Shown piece by piece: positions 9,753 through 19,293 of a stretch of DNA of 64,000 bases. The position numbers and the translations under genes are program-made. The notes beneath the pieces are model-generated. The model was not told where the DNA came from. It saw only the letters and a list, made by a program, of their open reading frames with translations, and did not search any database. Every line of letters begins with the position of its first letter. Position 1 is the first letter of the stretch. The DNA is from Candidatus Burkholderia humilis (lineage in GTDB: Bacteria; Pseudomonadota; Gammaproteobacteria; Burkholderiales; Burkholderiaceae), in the NCBI GenBank assembly GCA_001184405.1, contig LFMX01000007.1:1-64000 (forward strand). Direction: 5' to 3'.

Positions 9753-11267
9753 GTGTCAGCTACGCTGCGTTTTGACAATATCGGCAAGGTGTTTCCAGGC
9801 GCGCGCGCGCTCGACGGCGTGTCGTTCGACGTCAACGCTGGCGAAGTTCACGGTTTGATGGGCGAGAACGGCGCGGGCAAATCGACCTTGCTCAAGATTC
9901 TCGGCGGCGAGTATCAGCTCGATTCGGGGCGCGTGCTCATCGACGACAAAGAGGTGAAGTTTGCGTGCGCGGCGATGTCGATCGCCTCGGGCATCGCGGT
10001 GATTCACCAGGAATTGCAGTACGTGCCGGATTTGACCGTGTCCGAAAATCTGCTGCTCGGCGCGCTGCCGAACAGCTTCGGCTGGGTCAACAAGCGCGCG
10101 GCCAAGCAGCACGTGCGCGACCGTTTGCACGCGATGGGCGTCGATCTCGATCCGAACGCGAAGCTGCGCAAACTCTCCATCGCGCAACGTCAGATGGTGG
10201 AGATTTGCAAGGTGCTGTTGCGCAACGCGCGCGTGATTGCGCTCGATGAACCGACGTCGTCGCTGTCGCATCGCGAGACGGAAGTGCTGTTCAAGCTCGT
10301 GCGCGATCTGAAGGCGGACAACCGCGCGCTGATCTACATCTCGCATCGCATGGACGAGATTTACGAGTTGTGCGACGCCTGCACGATTTTCCGCGATGGC
10401 CGCAAGATCGCGTCGCATCTGGCGCTTGCGGACGTGCCGCGCGACACGCTCGTGCAGGAAATGGTTGGGCGCGAGATCAGCGACATCTATAACTATCGGT
10501 CGCGGCCGTTGGGCGAAGTGCGTTTTTCCGTGAAGAACGTGCAGGGCGATGCGCTTTCCGCGCCCGCGAGTTTCGATGTGAAGCGCGGCGAAATCGTCGG
10601 ATTTTTTGGGCTGGTCGGCGCGGGACGCAGCGAACTGATGCATCTCGTCTACGGCGCGGACAAGAAGAAAGACAGCTCGATGACGCTCGACGGCAAGGAC
10701 ATCAAGGTCCGCAGCACGGGCGAAGCGATTCGGCATGGCATCGTGCTGTGTCCGGAAGATCGCAAGGAAGAGGGCATCGTCGCGATGGCGACGGTCGCCG
10801 AGAACATCAATATCTCGTGCCGCCGGCATTACTTGCGCGCGGGGCTGTTTCTCGATCGCAAGAAGGAAGCGCAGACCGCGGACCGTTTCATTCAGTTGCT
10901 GAAGATCAAGACGCCGAGCCGGCGGCAGTGTATTCGTTTTCTGTCGGGCGGCAATCAGCAGAAGGCGATTCTGTCGCGCTGGCTCGCGGAGCCGGATTTG
11001 AAGGTCGTGATTCTCGATGAACCGACGCGCGGCATCGACGTCGGCGCGAAGCATGAAATCTACAACGTGATTTATCAGCTTGCGGAGCGCGGCTGCGCGA
11101 TCGTGATGATTTCGTCGGAATTGCCGGAAGTGCTGGGCGTATCGGACCGGATCGTCGTGATGCGGCAGGGGCGGATCGCGGGCGAATTGCCGCGCGAGCA
11201 GGCGAGCGAACAGGAGGTGCTGAGTCTTGCGCTGCCGCAGTCGGAGACCGTCGCGCAGGCGGCGTAA
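9753..11267 (+). CDS. araG: sugar ABC transporter ATPase with two nucleotide-binding domains, AraG-like
   Basis: A 504-residue fused ATPase of the sugar (CUT2) ABC family. The first domain has Walker [10 protein letters not shown] and Walker [11 protein letters not shown]. The second has a degenerate Walker A (GLVGAGRSE), a signature FLSGGNQQK and [12 protein letters not shown], the usual arrangement in AraG, RbsA and MglA. The start is GTG 9753 four bases after AGGAGG. It powers import through the permease that follows. It is intact. Confidence 0.94.
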   Translation: MSATLRFDNIGKVFPGARALDGVSFDVNAGEVHGLMGENGAGKSTLLKILGGEYQLDSGRVLIDDKEVKFACAAMSIASGIAVIHQELQYVPDLTVSENLLLGALPNSFGWVNKRAAKQHVRDRLHAMGVDLDPNAKLRKLSIAQRQMVEICKVLLRNARVIALDEPTSSLSHRETEVLFKLVRDLKADNRALIYISHRMDEIYELCDACTIFRDGRKIASHLALADVPRDTLVQEMVGREISDIYNYRSRPLGEVRFSVKNVQGDALSAPASFDVKRGEIVGFFGLVGAGRSELMHLVYGADKKKDSSMTLDGKDIKVRSTGEAIRHGIVLCPEDRKEEGIVAMATVAENINISCRRHYLRAGLFLDRKKEAQTADRFIQLLKIKTPSRRQCIRFLSGGNQQKAILSRWLAEPDLKVVILDEPTRGIDVGAKHEIYNVIYQLAERGCAIVMISSELPEVLGVSDRIVVMRQGRIAGELPREQASEQEVLSLALPQSETVAQAA

Positions 11268-11284
11268 GGACAAGAGGAGCGAAC

Positions 11285-12301
11285 ATGGAAGCTAGAGAAA
11301 ACATCGTGGGGCAGGCGACCGAGAAGGTCGCGAACACGCTGATCCCGCAAAAGAGCGACAAGCAGAAGTGGTGGCAGCAGATCACGGAATACAGCCTGAT
11401 CGTGATTTTCATCGTCATGTTTGTGACGATGTCGCTGTCCGTCGAGCACTTCTTTTCGATCGAGAACATGCTCGGGCTGGCGCTGTCGATTTCGCAGATC
11501 GGCATGGTCGCGTGCACGATGATGTTCTGTCTTGCATCGCGCGATTTCGATCTTTCGGTCGGCTCGACGATTGCGTTTTCCGGCGTGCTCTGCGCGATGG
11601 TGTTGAACGCGACGGACAACACGTTTATCGCGATTATCGCGGCAGTAGCCGCTGGGTCGGTGATCGGGTTCGTCAATGGCGCGGTGATTGCGTATCTGCG
11701 GATCAATGCGCTGATCACCACGCTGGCGACGATGGAAATCGTGCGCGGGCTGGGTTTTATCGTGTCGCACGGGCAGGCGGTGGGGGTATCGTCGGATACG
11801 TTTATCGCGCTCGGCGGGCTTTCCATGCTCGGGATTTCGTTGCCGATCTGGGTTACGTTGGCGTGTTTTATCGTGTTTGGGGTGCTGCTCAATCAGACGG
11901 TTTATGGGCGCAATACGCTTGCCATTGGCGGGAATCCTGAGGCTTCCCGGCTTGCGGGGATCAATGTTGAACGGACGCGGGTTTGGATCTTCTTGATTCA
12001 GGGCGCGGCTACTGCACTTGCAGGGGTGATTCTCGCTTCGCGGATTACTTCGGGGCAGCCTAATGCGGCTCAAGGGTTTGAGCTGAATGTGATTTCGGCT
12101 TGTGTTCTGGGTGGGGTTTCGTTGCTTGGTGGGCGGGCCACGATCTCTGGGGTTGTCATCAGTGTGCTCATTATGGGGACCGTTGAGAATGTCATGAACC
12201 TGCTTAATATCGATGCGTTTTATCAGTACCTCGTGCGGGGGGCCATTTTGCTGGCTGCTGTATTGCTCGATCAGTTGAAGAATCGCGGGGCGCGGGATTG
12301 A
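11285..12301 (+). CDS. araH: sugar ABC transporter permease, AraH-like
   Basis: A 338-residue CUT2 permease with about eight to ten membrane segments. Typical motifs are DFDLSVGSTIAFSG near residue 80, NGAVIAYLRINALITTLATM, and GNPEASRLAGINVERT in the cytoplasmic coupling loop. ATG 11285 lies ten bases after GGACAAGAGGAG. It completes the three-part importer with araF and araG. It is intact and is the last intact gene of the operon before a long inverted repeat. Confidence 0.94.
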   Translation: MEARENIVGQATEKVANTLIPQKSDKQKWWQQITEYSLIVIFIVMFVTMSLSVEHFFSIENMLGLALSISQIGMVACTMMFCLASRDFDLSVGSTIAFSGVLCAMVLNATDNTFIAIIAAVAAGSVIGFVNGAVIAYLRINALITTLATMEIVRGLGFIVSHGQAVGVSSDTFIALGGLSMLGISLPIWVTLACFIVFGVLLNQTVYGRNTLAIGGNPEASRLAGINVERTRVWIFLIQGAATALAGVILASRITSGQPNAAQGFELNVISACVLGGVSLLGGRATISGVVISVLIMGTVENVMNLLNIDAFYQYLVRGAILLAAVLLDQLKNRGARD

Positions 12302-12334
12302 GCTTTTCTTTTGGGAAGGGCTGGCTGGGTTCTT

Positions 12335-13196
12335 GCCTTTTATTCAGTAGCCGTCTCCCCGGCGGGGGGATTACTTTCTTGCTGCTGCAAAGAAAGCAGC
12401 TTTTCAACCACGCACGAAGCACATTTTCGGTGATGGGTTTTCTTGATTCCGTGGGTCCAGTAGAGAGTGCTCTCACAGGCCATTCGGGTCCTGGCACCCA
12501 TACGATCCGTGCTTTCTCGCCTACCTTGGTAACGGTCCCCTTCGGCTTACTCCGGCCCGCTGCGCGGCTGGTGTCAGTGGGCACAGGACACCGGCAGTGA
12601 ATCCCCGAAACGCCCTTGCATGCGGCAACGCTCTATCGTTATTCGGCAATACCTTGGTTGGCGCTTCGATGACACAGCACATTAACGCGTACGCGAGAGA
12701 CCCAACAATGTGACGACGCAACGAAGTCAGGAAGTCTGAAAGCTCAGGAGCAACGAAGCGCAGAAGCAAGGAAGCAATGATGCAGGGGTGGTGCTAGGGA
12801 ACCAGAAAGTTGTAGTGTGCGAAGGGGCATGATCTTTCCACGAGGCGGATGCGAGGGTACTGCCGAATAGCGACAAAACGTTGTCGCGTGCAAAAGCGTT
12901 TCGGTGGTTCACTGCCGGTTTCCTTTGATGACCGACACCGGCCGCGAAGCAGGCCCGGAGTAAGCCGAAGGGGACCGTTACCGATAGGGCGAGAAAACAC
13001 GGATCGTATGGGTGCCAGGACCGATTGGGCCTCTGAGGGCACTCTCTACTGGACCCACGGAATGGAGAAGACCCATCACACAGGGCGTGCTGCGTGCGTG
13101 GTTGAAAAGCTGCTTTCTTTGATCACTTTCTTTGCAGCAGCAAAGAAAGTGATCCCCCCGCCGGGGAGGCGGCTACTGAAAAAGAGGCAGGAAAAC
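12335..13196. repeat. long inverted repeat, arms about 320-340 bp
   Basis: The left arm (about 12,335-12,655) and the reverse complement of the right arm (about 12,855-13,196) agree over most of their length. Both include TTTCTTTGCTGCTGCAAAG-type segments, the short hairpin CCCCGGCGGGG, a GTGGGTCCAGTAGAGAGTGC block and GCACCCATACGATCCGTG. A spacer of about 200 bases joins them. No convincing gene is seen. It interrupts the sugar operon between araH and the second SDR gene. It resembles dispersed intergenic repeats of Burkholderia relatives, but I do not have a name for it. Confidence 0.75.
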
Positions 13197-13232
13197 AGCA
13201 GCGCTTTGCACGAAAAAGAGAGGATGCACAGC

Positions 13233-14003
13233 ATGAAAGAACCCGCCACATACCCCAGCCTAAAAAAACAAACCCGTCCTAATAACCGGCGGCGCCACCG
13301 GCATCGGTGCCTCATTCGTAGAACACTTCTTCGCCCAAGGCTCAAAAGTAGCCTTCATGGACATCGACACCACCGCCGGCGAGGCGCTTGCTGACCGCTT
13401 GGGCGCAGCGCTAGCAAAAGACCAAACCCGCCCGATGTTCCTGCAAACAGACCTAAAAGACATCGAAGCCTTAAAGAAAGGGATAGTAGACGTCAGAACT
13501 GCGTTCGGCCCAATCGCGGTACTCGTGAATAACGCCGCCAACGACAAACGCCACAAAATCGAAGACGTCACCCCCGACTTTTACGACGAAACCATCGCCA
13601 CCAACATCCGACATCAATTCTTCGCCGCGCAAGCGGTCATCGACGACATGAAGAAGCTAAACGGTGGATCGATCATCAACTTGGGCTCCATCAGCTGGAT
13701 GCTGAAGAACAGCAACATCCCCGTGTACATGACAGCCAAAGCCGGCGTGCAAGGCATGACACGCGGCCTCGCGCGCGACCTGGGAAAGTACAACATTCGC
13801 GTGAACACTCGTGCCCAGCTGGGTCATGACGGAAAAGCAAAAGCGCCTCTGGCTCGATGAAGCCGGCAAGCAGGCCATCAAGCAAGGCCAGTGCATCGAC
13901 GCCGAACTGCTCGAACATCTCGCGCGCGGCGCTGTTCCTTGCATCGGATGAAAGCAGCATAATCACCGCGCAGGATCTGATCGTCGACGGAGGATGGGTA
14001 TGA
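13233..14003 (+). pseudogene. second short-chain dehydrogenase of the sugar operon, frameshifted
   Basis: The SDR motifs are TGGATGIG, NNAA, a Ser in NLGSISW and YMTAK (Tyr-Lys retained), ending DGGWV at 14001-14003. ATG 13233 gives MKEPATYPSL; the frame changes in an A run near 13,275, again near 13,812 and again near 13,932. Such enzymes in galactose/arabinose operons oxidise the sugar at C1, here probably redundant with the intact SDR upstream. The stop overlaps the next start (ATGA). Confidence 0.88.
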
Positions 14004-14802
14004 ACGCAGAACTAAAAATCGATACCCGATGCCCCCTCGGCGAAGGCGCAAAACTCTGGCGTCATGATCCCCGCGATCAATCGACGCAGCACTTCGACAT
14101 GTCCGAACGCTTCGCGACCTTCGCGCTCACCGCCGATACGAACACGCTGCTGCTCGGCCTCGCATCGCGGCTGGCGTTCTTCGATCTCACGACGCGCGAC
14201 ATCACGACCATCACCGAAGTCGAAGCTGATCTGCCGACGCGCATCAACGACGGCCGATTCGATCGCCAAGGCCGCTTCGTCTTCGGCACGAAACACGACG
14301 TGGACGATGCGCAGCCCGTCGGCGCGTACTATCGCCTGAACGCGGATTTGTCGCTGGAGCGCCTGCCGCTCGGACCGTGCGCGATATCGAATAGCATCGG
14401 CTTTTCGCCGGACGGCGCGACGATGTATTACTGCGATTCCCCCACGCGCCAGATCCGCGTGTGCGACTGACGTTCGCCAACGATCGCGTGTTCGTCGAAT
14501 TGAGCGATACCGACGGCGTCCCCGACGGCTCGACCGTCGATGCCGAAGGCGGTCTGTGGAACGCGCAATGGGGCGGACGGCGTGTCGTGCGTTACGCGCC
14601 GGACGGCAGTGAGACGGCGCGCGTCGATGTGCCGACGGCGCAGCCGAGTTGCGTCGCGTTCGGCGCAGCGGATTTGAGCACGCTGTTCGTGACGAGCACG
14701 CGCATCGGAATAACAGACGATCCGTACGCGGGCGGTGTGTTCACCGCGCAACCGGGCGCGCGGGGCATCGCGGAGCCCACATTTGCAGGGAAGTGCCCAT
14801 AA
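14000..14802 (+). pseudogene. SMP-30/gluconolactonase family sugar lactonase, deleted and frameshifted
   Basis: SMP-30 lactonases are six-bladed propellers that hydrolyse sugar lactones made by the dehydrogenases. CPLGEGA keeps the first metal Glu, but about 25 residues that normally follow are missing before KLWRHDPRD. The RINDGRFDRQGRFVFGT, SNSIGFSPDG and GLWNAQWGG blocks are present. A frameshift lies near 14,465, where the first frame stops after RQIRVCD and the rest restarts. The loss of a whole blade edge means real decay. Confidence 0.87.
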
Positions 14803-14819
14803 CGACGGAGCACGAGCCC

Positions 14820-15921
14820 ATGACCGCTGCGCGCACGGAACAGAGACATGCATCGACCGCCACCGCTCAGGCGAACGCGCGCCGCTCGCGCCTGGCCGCC
14901 GCCGGCGAACCGCCGATCCGGCCGGGTCCGGGCACGGCGGTCGTCGCGATTGGCGGGGCGGACGTCGAAGGCTTGATCACGCTCGCGAATGCGCATCTGC
15001 GGCTTGATGTCGCGCCGTCGCTCGGCGGCGGCATCAGCGTTTCGACTGGCGTCACGAAGGCACGCTCGTGCCGATTTTCCGGCCCTGCGCCGATCCCGGC
15101 CCCGGCACCGATCCGAACGAACTCGCGTGTTATCCGCTTTTGCCGTACTCGAACCGCATCGGCAACGGGCATTTTCAGTTTTCCGGACGCGCGATCGACG
15201 TGCCGTGCAATCGGCCCGGCGAACCGCTGCCGCTGCACGGCGACGGCTGGCTCGGCGCGTGGGACGTCGAAGAAGAAGAGCCGACGCGCGTGCGGCTCGC
15301 GCTCGATCACAGCGCGGGCCAGCCGTATTCGTTCCGCGCCTCGCAGACTTATGCGCTGGATGACGCGACGCTCGTGGTGACGCTCGGCATCGAAAATACC
15401 GGCGATCTGGCGATGCCCTTCGGTCTCGGTCTGCATCCATTTCTAATGCGCGAAGCGGACACCGAACTCTCCGCGGCGGCGGGCGGCCTGTGGTTGTGCG
15501 GCGACGACTGGCTGCCGGTCAAGCACGTTCCGGCGCCGCCCGCGTGGCACTTCGGCGTCGCTTATCCGATGTCATCGTCGATGGTCAATAACGCGTTCAC
15601 CGGCTGGAGCGGGCGCACGAGTGTCTTGTGGCCGAAGCGCCGCCGTCGCTGACGATCGCCGCCGACACCGATTACTACGTGCTCTATGCGCCGTCCGGCG
15701 AGGATTTCTTCTGCTTCGAGCCGGTCGATCATCCGATCAACGCGGTGAATCTGCCCGGCGGCGGTGAGGCGAACGGCATGACCGTGCTGTATCCGGGCGA
15801 GCGGCTGTCGCGCGAATTTCGCTTTACTGTCGAGCGAACCGGCGAACCGGCGAACCGGCGCGGACGGCCGAAGACGCGCGCGGGCGCGAAGGCCAAGTCG
15901 AAGGCATCGGCGACGCGTTGA
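14820..15921 (+). pseudogene. aldose 1-epimerase (galactose mutarotase) family, frameshifted
   Basis: Mutarotases interconvert the anomers of the imported sugar. Frame one (14,820 to about 15,045) gives the N-terminus with LRLDVAPSLGG; frame two (to about 15,640) has YPLLPYSNRIGNG, the catalytic-His type LPLHGDGWLG, and GLGLHPFLMR; frame three has the Glu-bearing CFEPVDHPINAVNLPGGG and a basic Ala/Lys tail. Indels lie near 15,045 and 15,640. With the SDR and lactonase before it, it closes the sugar operon; all three of these last genes are broken. Confidence 0.88.
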
Positions 15922-15994
15922 AGGCTGAGGGAAGCAGAGACAGGCAGCAAGTTAAAATGCGTGGCATCGACGTTCTTCAGAAGAAAATTCCGCC

Positions 15995-16807
15995 ATGTCT
16001 TTCATTCAGTCTCTCAACGCCGCGTGGTCGCGCACGCAATCGCTTTTGTGCGTCGGTCTCGATCCGGAACCGGCGAAGTTTCCCGCCGCGCTGAACGGCC
16101 GCGCCGACGCCATCTTCGAATTCTGCAAGACTATCGTCGATGCCACCGCGCCGTATGCATCGTCGTTCAAGCCGCAAATCGCGTATTTCGCGGCGCATCG
16201 CGCGGAAAATCAGCTCGAAGCGCTGATCGCGCATATCCACGAAAAACACGCCGGCATTCCGGTGATTCTCGATGCCAAGCGCGGCGATATCGGCAGCACC
16301 GCCGAGCAATACGCGAAGGAGGCCTTCGAGCGCTATCAAGCGAACGCGGTCACGGTCAATCCGTACATGGGTTTCGATTCGATCGAGCCGTATCTTGCGC
16401 ATGAAGGCAAGGGCGTGATCGTGCTGTGCCGCACATCGAACGCGGGCGGGTCCGACCTGCAATTTCTGACGACGGATGGCAAGCCGCTGTATCAGGTCGT
16501 CGCTCAGCTTGCAGCGCAGAAGTGGAACGCGAGCGGTCAACTCGGACTTGTCGTCGGCGCGACGTTTCCGAAGGAAATCGAAACGGTGCGCGGGATCGTC
16601 GGGGACATGCCGTTGCTGATCCCGGGCATCGGCGCGCAAGGCGGCGATGTCGAAGCCACCGTGCGCGCGGGCCGCACGGCGAACGGCACCGGCATGCTGA
16701 TCAACTCGTCGCGCGCGATCATCTATGCCGGCAAAGGCGACGATTACGCCCAAGCCGCAGCCGAAGCCGCGAAGAAAACACGCGACACGATCAATCAGTA
16801 TCGTTGA
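15995..16807 (+). CDS. pyrF: orotidine 5'-phosphate decarboxylase (type 2)
   Basis: The enzyme makes UMP from OMP in pyrimidine synthesis. The 270-residue protein has the catalytic Lys/Asp motif [21 protein letters not shown] and the phosphate-binding TNAGG-type and [10 protein letters not shown] segments. Its size and motifs are those of the longer PyrF2 group common in Burkholderia. ATG 15,995 has no strong Shine-Dalgarno. Its stop overlaps the stop of the helicase remnant on the other strand by 17 bases. It is intact, as expected for an essential gene. Confidence 0.95.
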   Translation: MSFIQSLNAAWSRTQSLLCVGLDPEPAKFPAALNGRADAIFEFCKTIVDATAPYASSFKPQIAYFAAHRAENQLEALIAHIHEKHAGIPVILDAKRGDIGSTAEQYAKEAFERYQANAVTVNPYMGFDSIEPYLAHEGKGVIVLCRTSNAGGSDLQFLTTDGKPLYQVVAQLAAQKWNASGQLGLVVGATFPKEIETVRGIVGDMPLLIPGIGAQGGDVEATVRAGRTANGTGMLINSSRAIIYAGKGDDYAQAAAEAAKKTRDTINQYR

Positions 16808-17045
16808 GCTGTTTCACGGCGCGGCGTTTCGGTCGCGCCGATGCATCGTCATCCGGAATCGGCGCGAGCAGCGTCTCGATATCTTCGGCGGAGAACTTCG
16901 CGCCCGCGCCGTCATCTTCGGACAGCAATCCGGCGGCGAGCGCGGCCTTGCGCGCTTGCATCTCCAAAATCTTCTCTTCGATACTTCCTGCCACGATCAG
17001 TTTATAGACGAACATCGGCCAGCCCATTGCGCGGCCTGCTCTTCG
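16791..17045 (-). pseudogene. SNF2/DEAD-type helicase, C-terminal stub
   Basis: The readable protein is the last 75 or so residues of a SWI2/SNF2 helicase: FVYKLIVAGSIEEKILEMQARKAALAAGLLSED and an acidic-basic tail. The family normally has 700-1,100 residues with RecA-like domains, so almost the whole gene is gone. The break lies in about 17,030-17,095, where the upstream sequence no longer matches. The neighbouring pncC gene begins its 3' end at 17,095. Confidence 0.8.
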
Positions 17046-17094
17046 TCATGAGCCAAGGGATCGTTCGGCCGGAACGATGCGATGCATGCGTGTC

Positions 17095-17595
17095 CTAGCG
17101 TTCGCGCGATTCCAGAAACTCCAGCAGCCGTCTGAGCGCATGCGCGGCCGCTTGCGAGCGCACCTGTTCGCGATCGCCCTTGAAATGCCGCGTCTCGATC
17201 TGCGTATGCAGGCGGTTGCTCCAGCCGAAACACACGGTGCCGACGGGTTTCGCCTCGCTGCCGCCCGTCGGTCCGGCGACGCCCGTGATCGACACCGAAA
17301 CCTGCGCGCGGCTATTGCGCAGCGCGCCTTCGGCCATCGCCTTCGCAACGGGTTCGCTCACCGCGCCGTGCTGCTCGATCAGCGCGTTCGGCACGCCGAT
17401 CATCTCGGTTTTCGCCAGATTCGAATACGTGACGAAGCCGCGCTCGAACCACACGCTGCTGCCGGAAATATCGGTGATGGCGGTCGCGACCATGCCGCCC
17501 GTACACGATTCGGCCGTGGCGAGCATCAGCCGTTCGGCGCGCAGCTTGTTACCGACGCAGATCGCGAGTTGGTGAACGACGGTATTGGTTGGCAT
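17095..17595 (-). CDS. pncC: nicotinamide-nucleotide amidohydrolase (CinA C-terminal family)
   Basis: PncC converts NMN to nicotinate mononucleotide plus ammonia in NAD salvage. The 166-residue protein is the stand-alone CinA C-terminal domain: the LATAESCTGGMVATAITDISGSS active-site block, GFVTYSN, AVSEPVAKAMAEGA and SITGVAGPTGG are all present. ATG 17,595 is preceded by AGAGGA-type sequence. It is intact and lies next to pgpA and thiL, a common Burkholderia order. Confidence 0.94.
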   Translation of the reverse strand: MPTNTVVHQLAICVGNKLRAERLMLATAESCTGGMVATAITDISGSSVWFERGFVTYSNLAKTEMIGVPNALIEQHGAVSEPVAKAMAEGALRNSRAQVSVSITGVAGPTGGSEAKPVGTVCFGWSNRLHTQIETRHFKGDREQVRSQAAAHALRRLLEFLESRER

Positions 17596-17619
17596 GGTGC
17601 GTCTCTCAGAGGAGATGGA

Positions 17620-18059
17620 TCAGACGGTCATGCGCCACAGCGCGATCATGAGCAACGTGAAAAACGCCGCGACGAGGTCATCGAACATGATGCCAAAACC
17701 TCCTTTCATGCGGCGGTCGAAGTAACGAATCGGCGGCGGCTTCACCATATCGAAGAAGCGGAACACGATGAACGCCCACAACTGCCCCGCAAACGTGGCA
17801 GGCGTGACGAGCAGCACGAGCCAGAACGCGACGATTTCATCCCACACGACCGGCGATGGATCTGCGATGCCCATTTTCTTCGCGGTGAAACCGGTGAACC
17901 AGCATCCCGCGATAAAACAGGCGACGATCGGCGACAGGCCGCTGCCGAAGCCGAGCGAAAGAATATGTAAAGGATGCTGAGCATGAAGCGCGCGCTGGCT
18001 TTGCGCGGCTTGGTGCCTGCTTGCGGTGAAGGGCTCGCGAGCGACGGGTCAGTCTGCAT
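17620..18059 (-). pseudogene. pgpA: phosphatidylglycerophosphatase A, deleted
   Basis: PgpA removes phosphate from phosphatidylglycerophosphate in the inner membrane. The C-terminal half is clear (GCWFTGFTAKKMGIADPSPVVWDEIVAFWLVLL, then RYFDRRMKGGFGIMFDDLVAA). The N-terminal half from ATG 18,059 gives a Lys/Pro-rich start and then changes frame near 17,960. About 30 residues between GFGSGLSPI and ACFIAGC are missing. The start overlaps the thiL stop. Other lipid phosphatases probably cover the function. Confidence 0.88.
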
Positions 18060-19038
18060 GAAAATGATCGAAGCCTTGCAACTTGAGGGAAAGCGGCGCG
18101 CCATTTGTGTCGCGCCAGAAAATCGCGGGTACGCCGGATGATTCAATTGTACCGATGCGCGTCAGCGGCACATTCACGCGCTTCGCAATATCGACGAGCG
18201 TTTGACGCGCGGAAACGGGCGCGGTGAAGCACAGTTCGTAATCGTCGCCGCCGGCGAGCGTGCACTGGCGGCGCACGGCGCCGGGCAGCGCGCGCACGGC
18301 GGGCGAACACGGAATGGCGTCGGCATCGACGGTTGCGCACACGTTCGAGCGCTTCAGGATGTGCATGAGATCGCCCGCCAAACCGTCCGAAATATCGAGC
18401 GCCGCGTGCGCGACGCCGCACAGCGCCACGCCCAGCGCGATGCGCGGTTCCGGGCGTTCCAGCGCGTGCCGCCAGTTCGCGTTGCCGGGCGCTGGCCACT
18501 CGCCGCGAGTCGCGCCGAGGCCCGCGCGGGCATCGCCGAGCGTGCCGGAGACGTAAATATCGTCGCCGGTTTTCGCGCCGTCGCGACGGAGCGCCTGTCC
18601 GTGCGGGACATCCCCGAACACAGTGATGCAGATGTTCAGCGGTCCGCTCGTCGTATCGCCACCGATCAGCGCGCAGTCGAAACGCTCCGCCAGAGCGAAA
18701 AGTCCGTCGCTGAAGGCCGACAGCCACGCTTCATCGGCGCGCGGCAGGGCGAGCGCGAGCGTGAACGCATGCGGCGCGGCGCCCATTGCGGCGAGATCGG
18801 ACAGATTCACCGCCAGCGATTTGTGACCGAGCGCGTGAGGATCGACATCGGGAAAGAAATGGCGGCCTTCCAGCAGCATGTCAGTGGAAATCGCGAGCTG
18901 ATGCCCGGCGGGCGGCGCGATCAGCGCGCAGTCGTCGCCGATGCCCAGCGGCCGAGCCGCTTCGTCCGGATGACGGGGTGAAGGCGCGCTCGCGCAGCGG
19001 GCGAAGTATCGGTCGATCAGTGAGAACTCGGAGAGCAT
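18049..19038 (-). CDS. thiL: thiamine-monophosphate kinase
   Basis: ThiL phosphorylates thiamine monophosphate to the active diphosphate. The 329-residue protein has the N-terminal EFSLIDRYF, GIGDDCALI, the metal-binding STDMLLEGRHF, GHKSLAVNLSDLAAMGA, GGDTTSG and DISDGLAGDL motifs, all with their Asp residues. ATG 19,038 gives the family start; an upstream in-frame extension to 19,188 lacks similarity. It is intact. It overlaps pgpA by 11 bases and is divergent from maeB. Confidence 0.95.
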   Translation of the reverse strand: MLSEFSLIDRYFARCASAPSPRHPDEAARPLGIGDDCALIAPPAGHQLAISTDMLLEGRHFFPDVDPHALGHKSLAVNLSDLAAMGAAPHAFTLALALPRADEAWLSAFSDGLFALAERFDCALIGGDTTSGPLNICITVFGDVPHGQALRRDGAKTGDDIYVSGTLGDARAGLGATRGEWPAPGNANWRHALERPEPRIALGVALCGVAHAALDISDGLAGDLMHILKRSNVCATVDADAIPCSPAVRALPGAVRRQCTLAGGDDYELCFTAPVSARQTLVDIAKRVNVPLTRIGTIESSGVPAIFWRDTNGAPLSLKLQGFDHFHAD

Positions 19039-19293
19039 CGTCGGCGAAGTCAAGTGTTTTTTGTGCGCTGCAAGGTAAGTGCAAACGGTTCGACAGACAC
19101 CGCCGCAACCTTCGCGCTCTATCCCAAAAAAATGCGCGCGAAGCTTGCAAGCCTTACAGCACAGAGCGATCAGGCGCGTTCCGGTCACGGCACTTGTAGC
19201 TGAAATGCGCGGACTCCAGTCCGAAACCGGGTCCGATTGGCGCTACAATGCGTTCGACGTTCCATTCTAAATCCCGCACTGTTACCCTGCCTT

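Noticed and set aside
9756-11273. 505-codon open frame on the minus strand opposite araG
   Set aside because: It is the antisense shadow of a conserved ABC ATPase; its His/Arg-rich translation has no family features.
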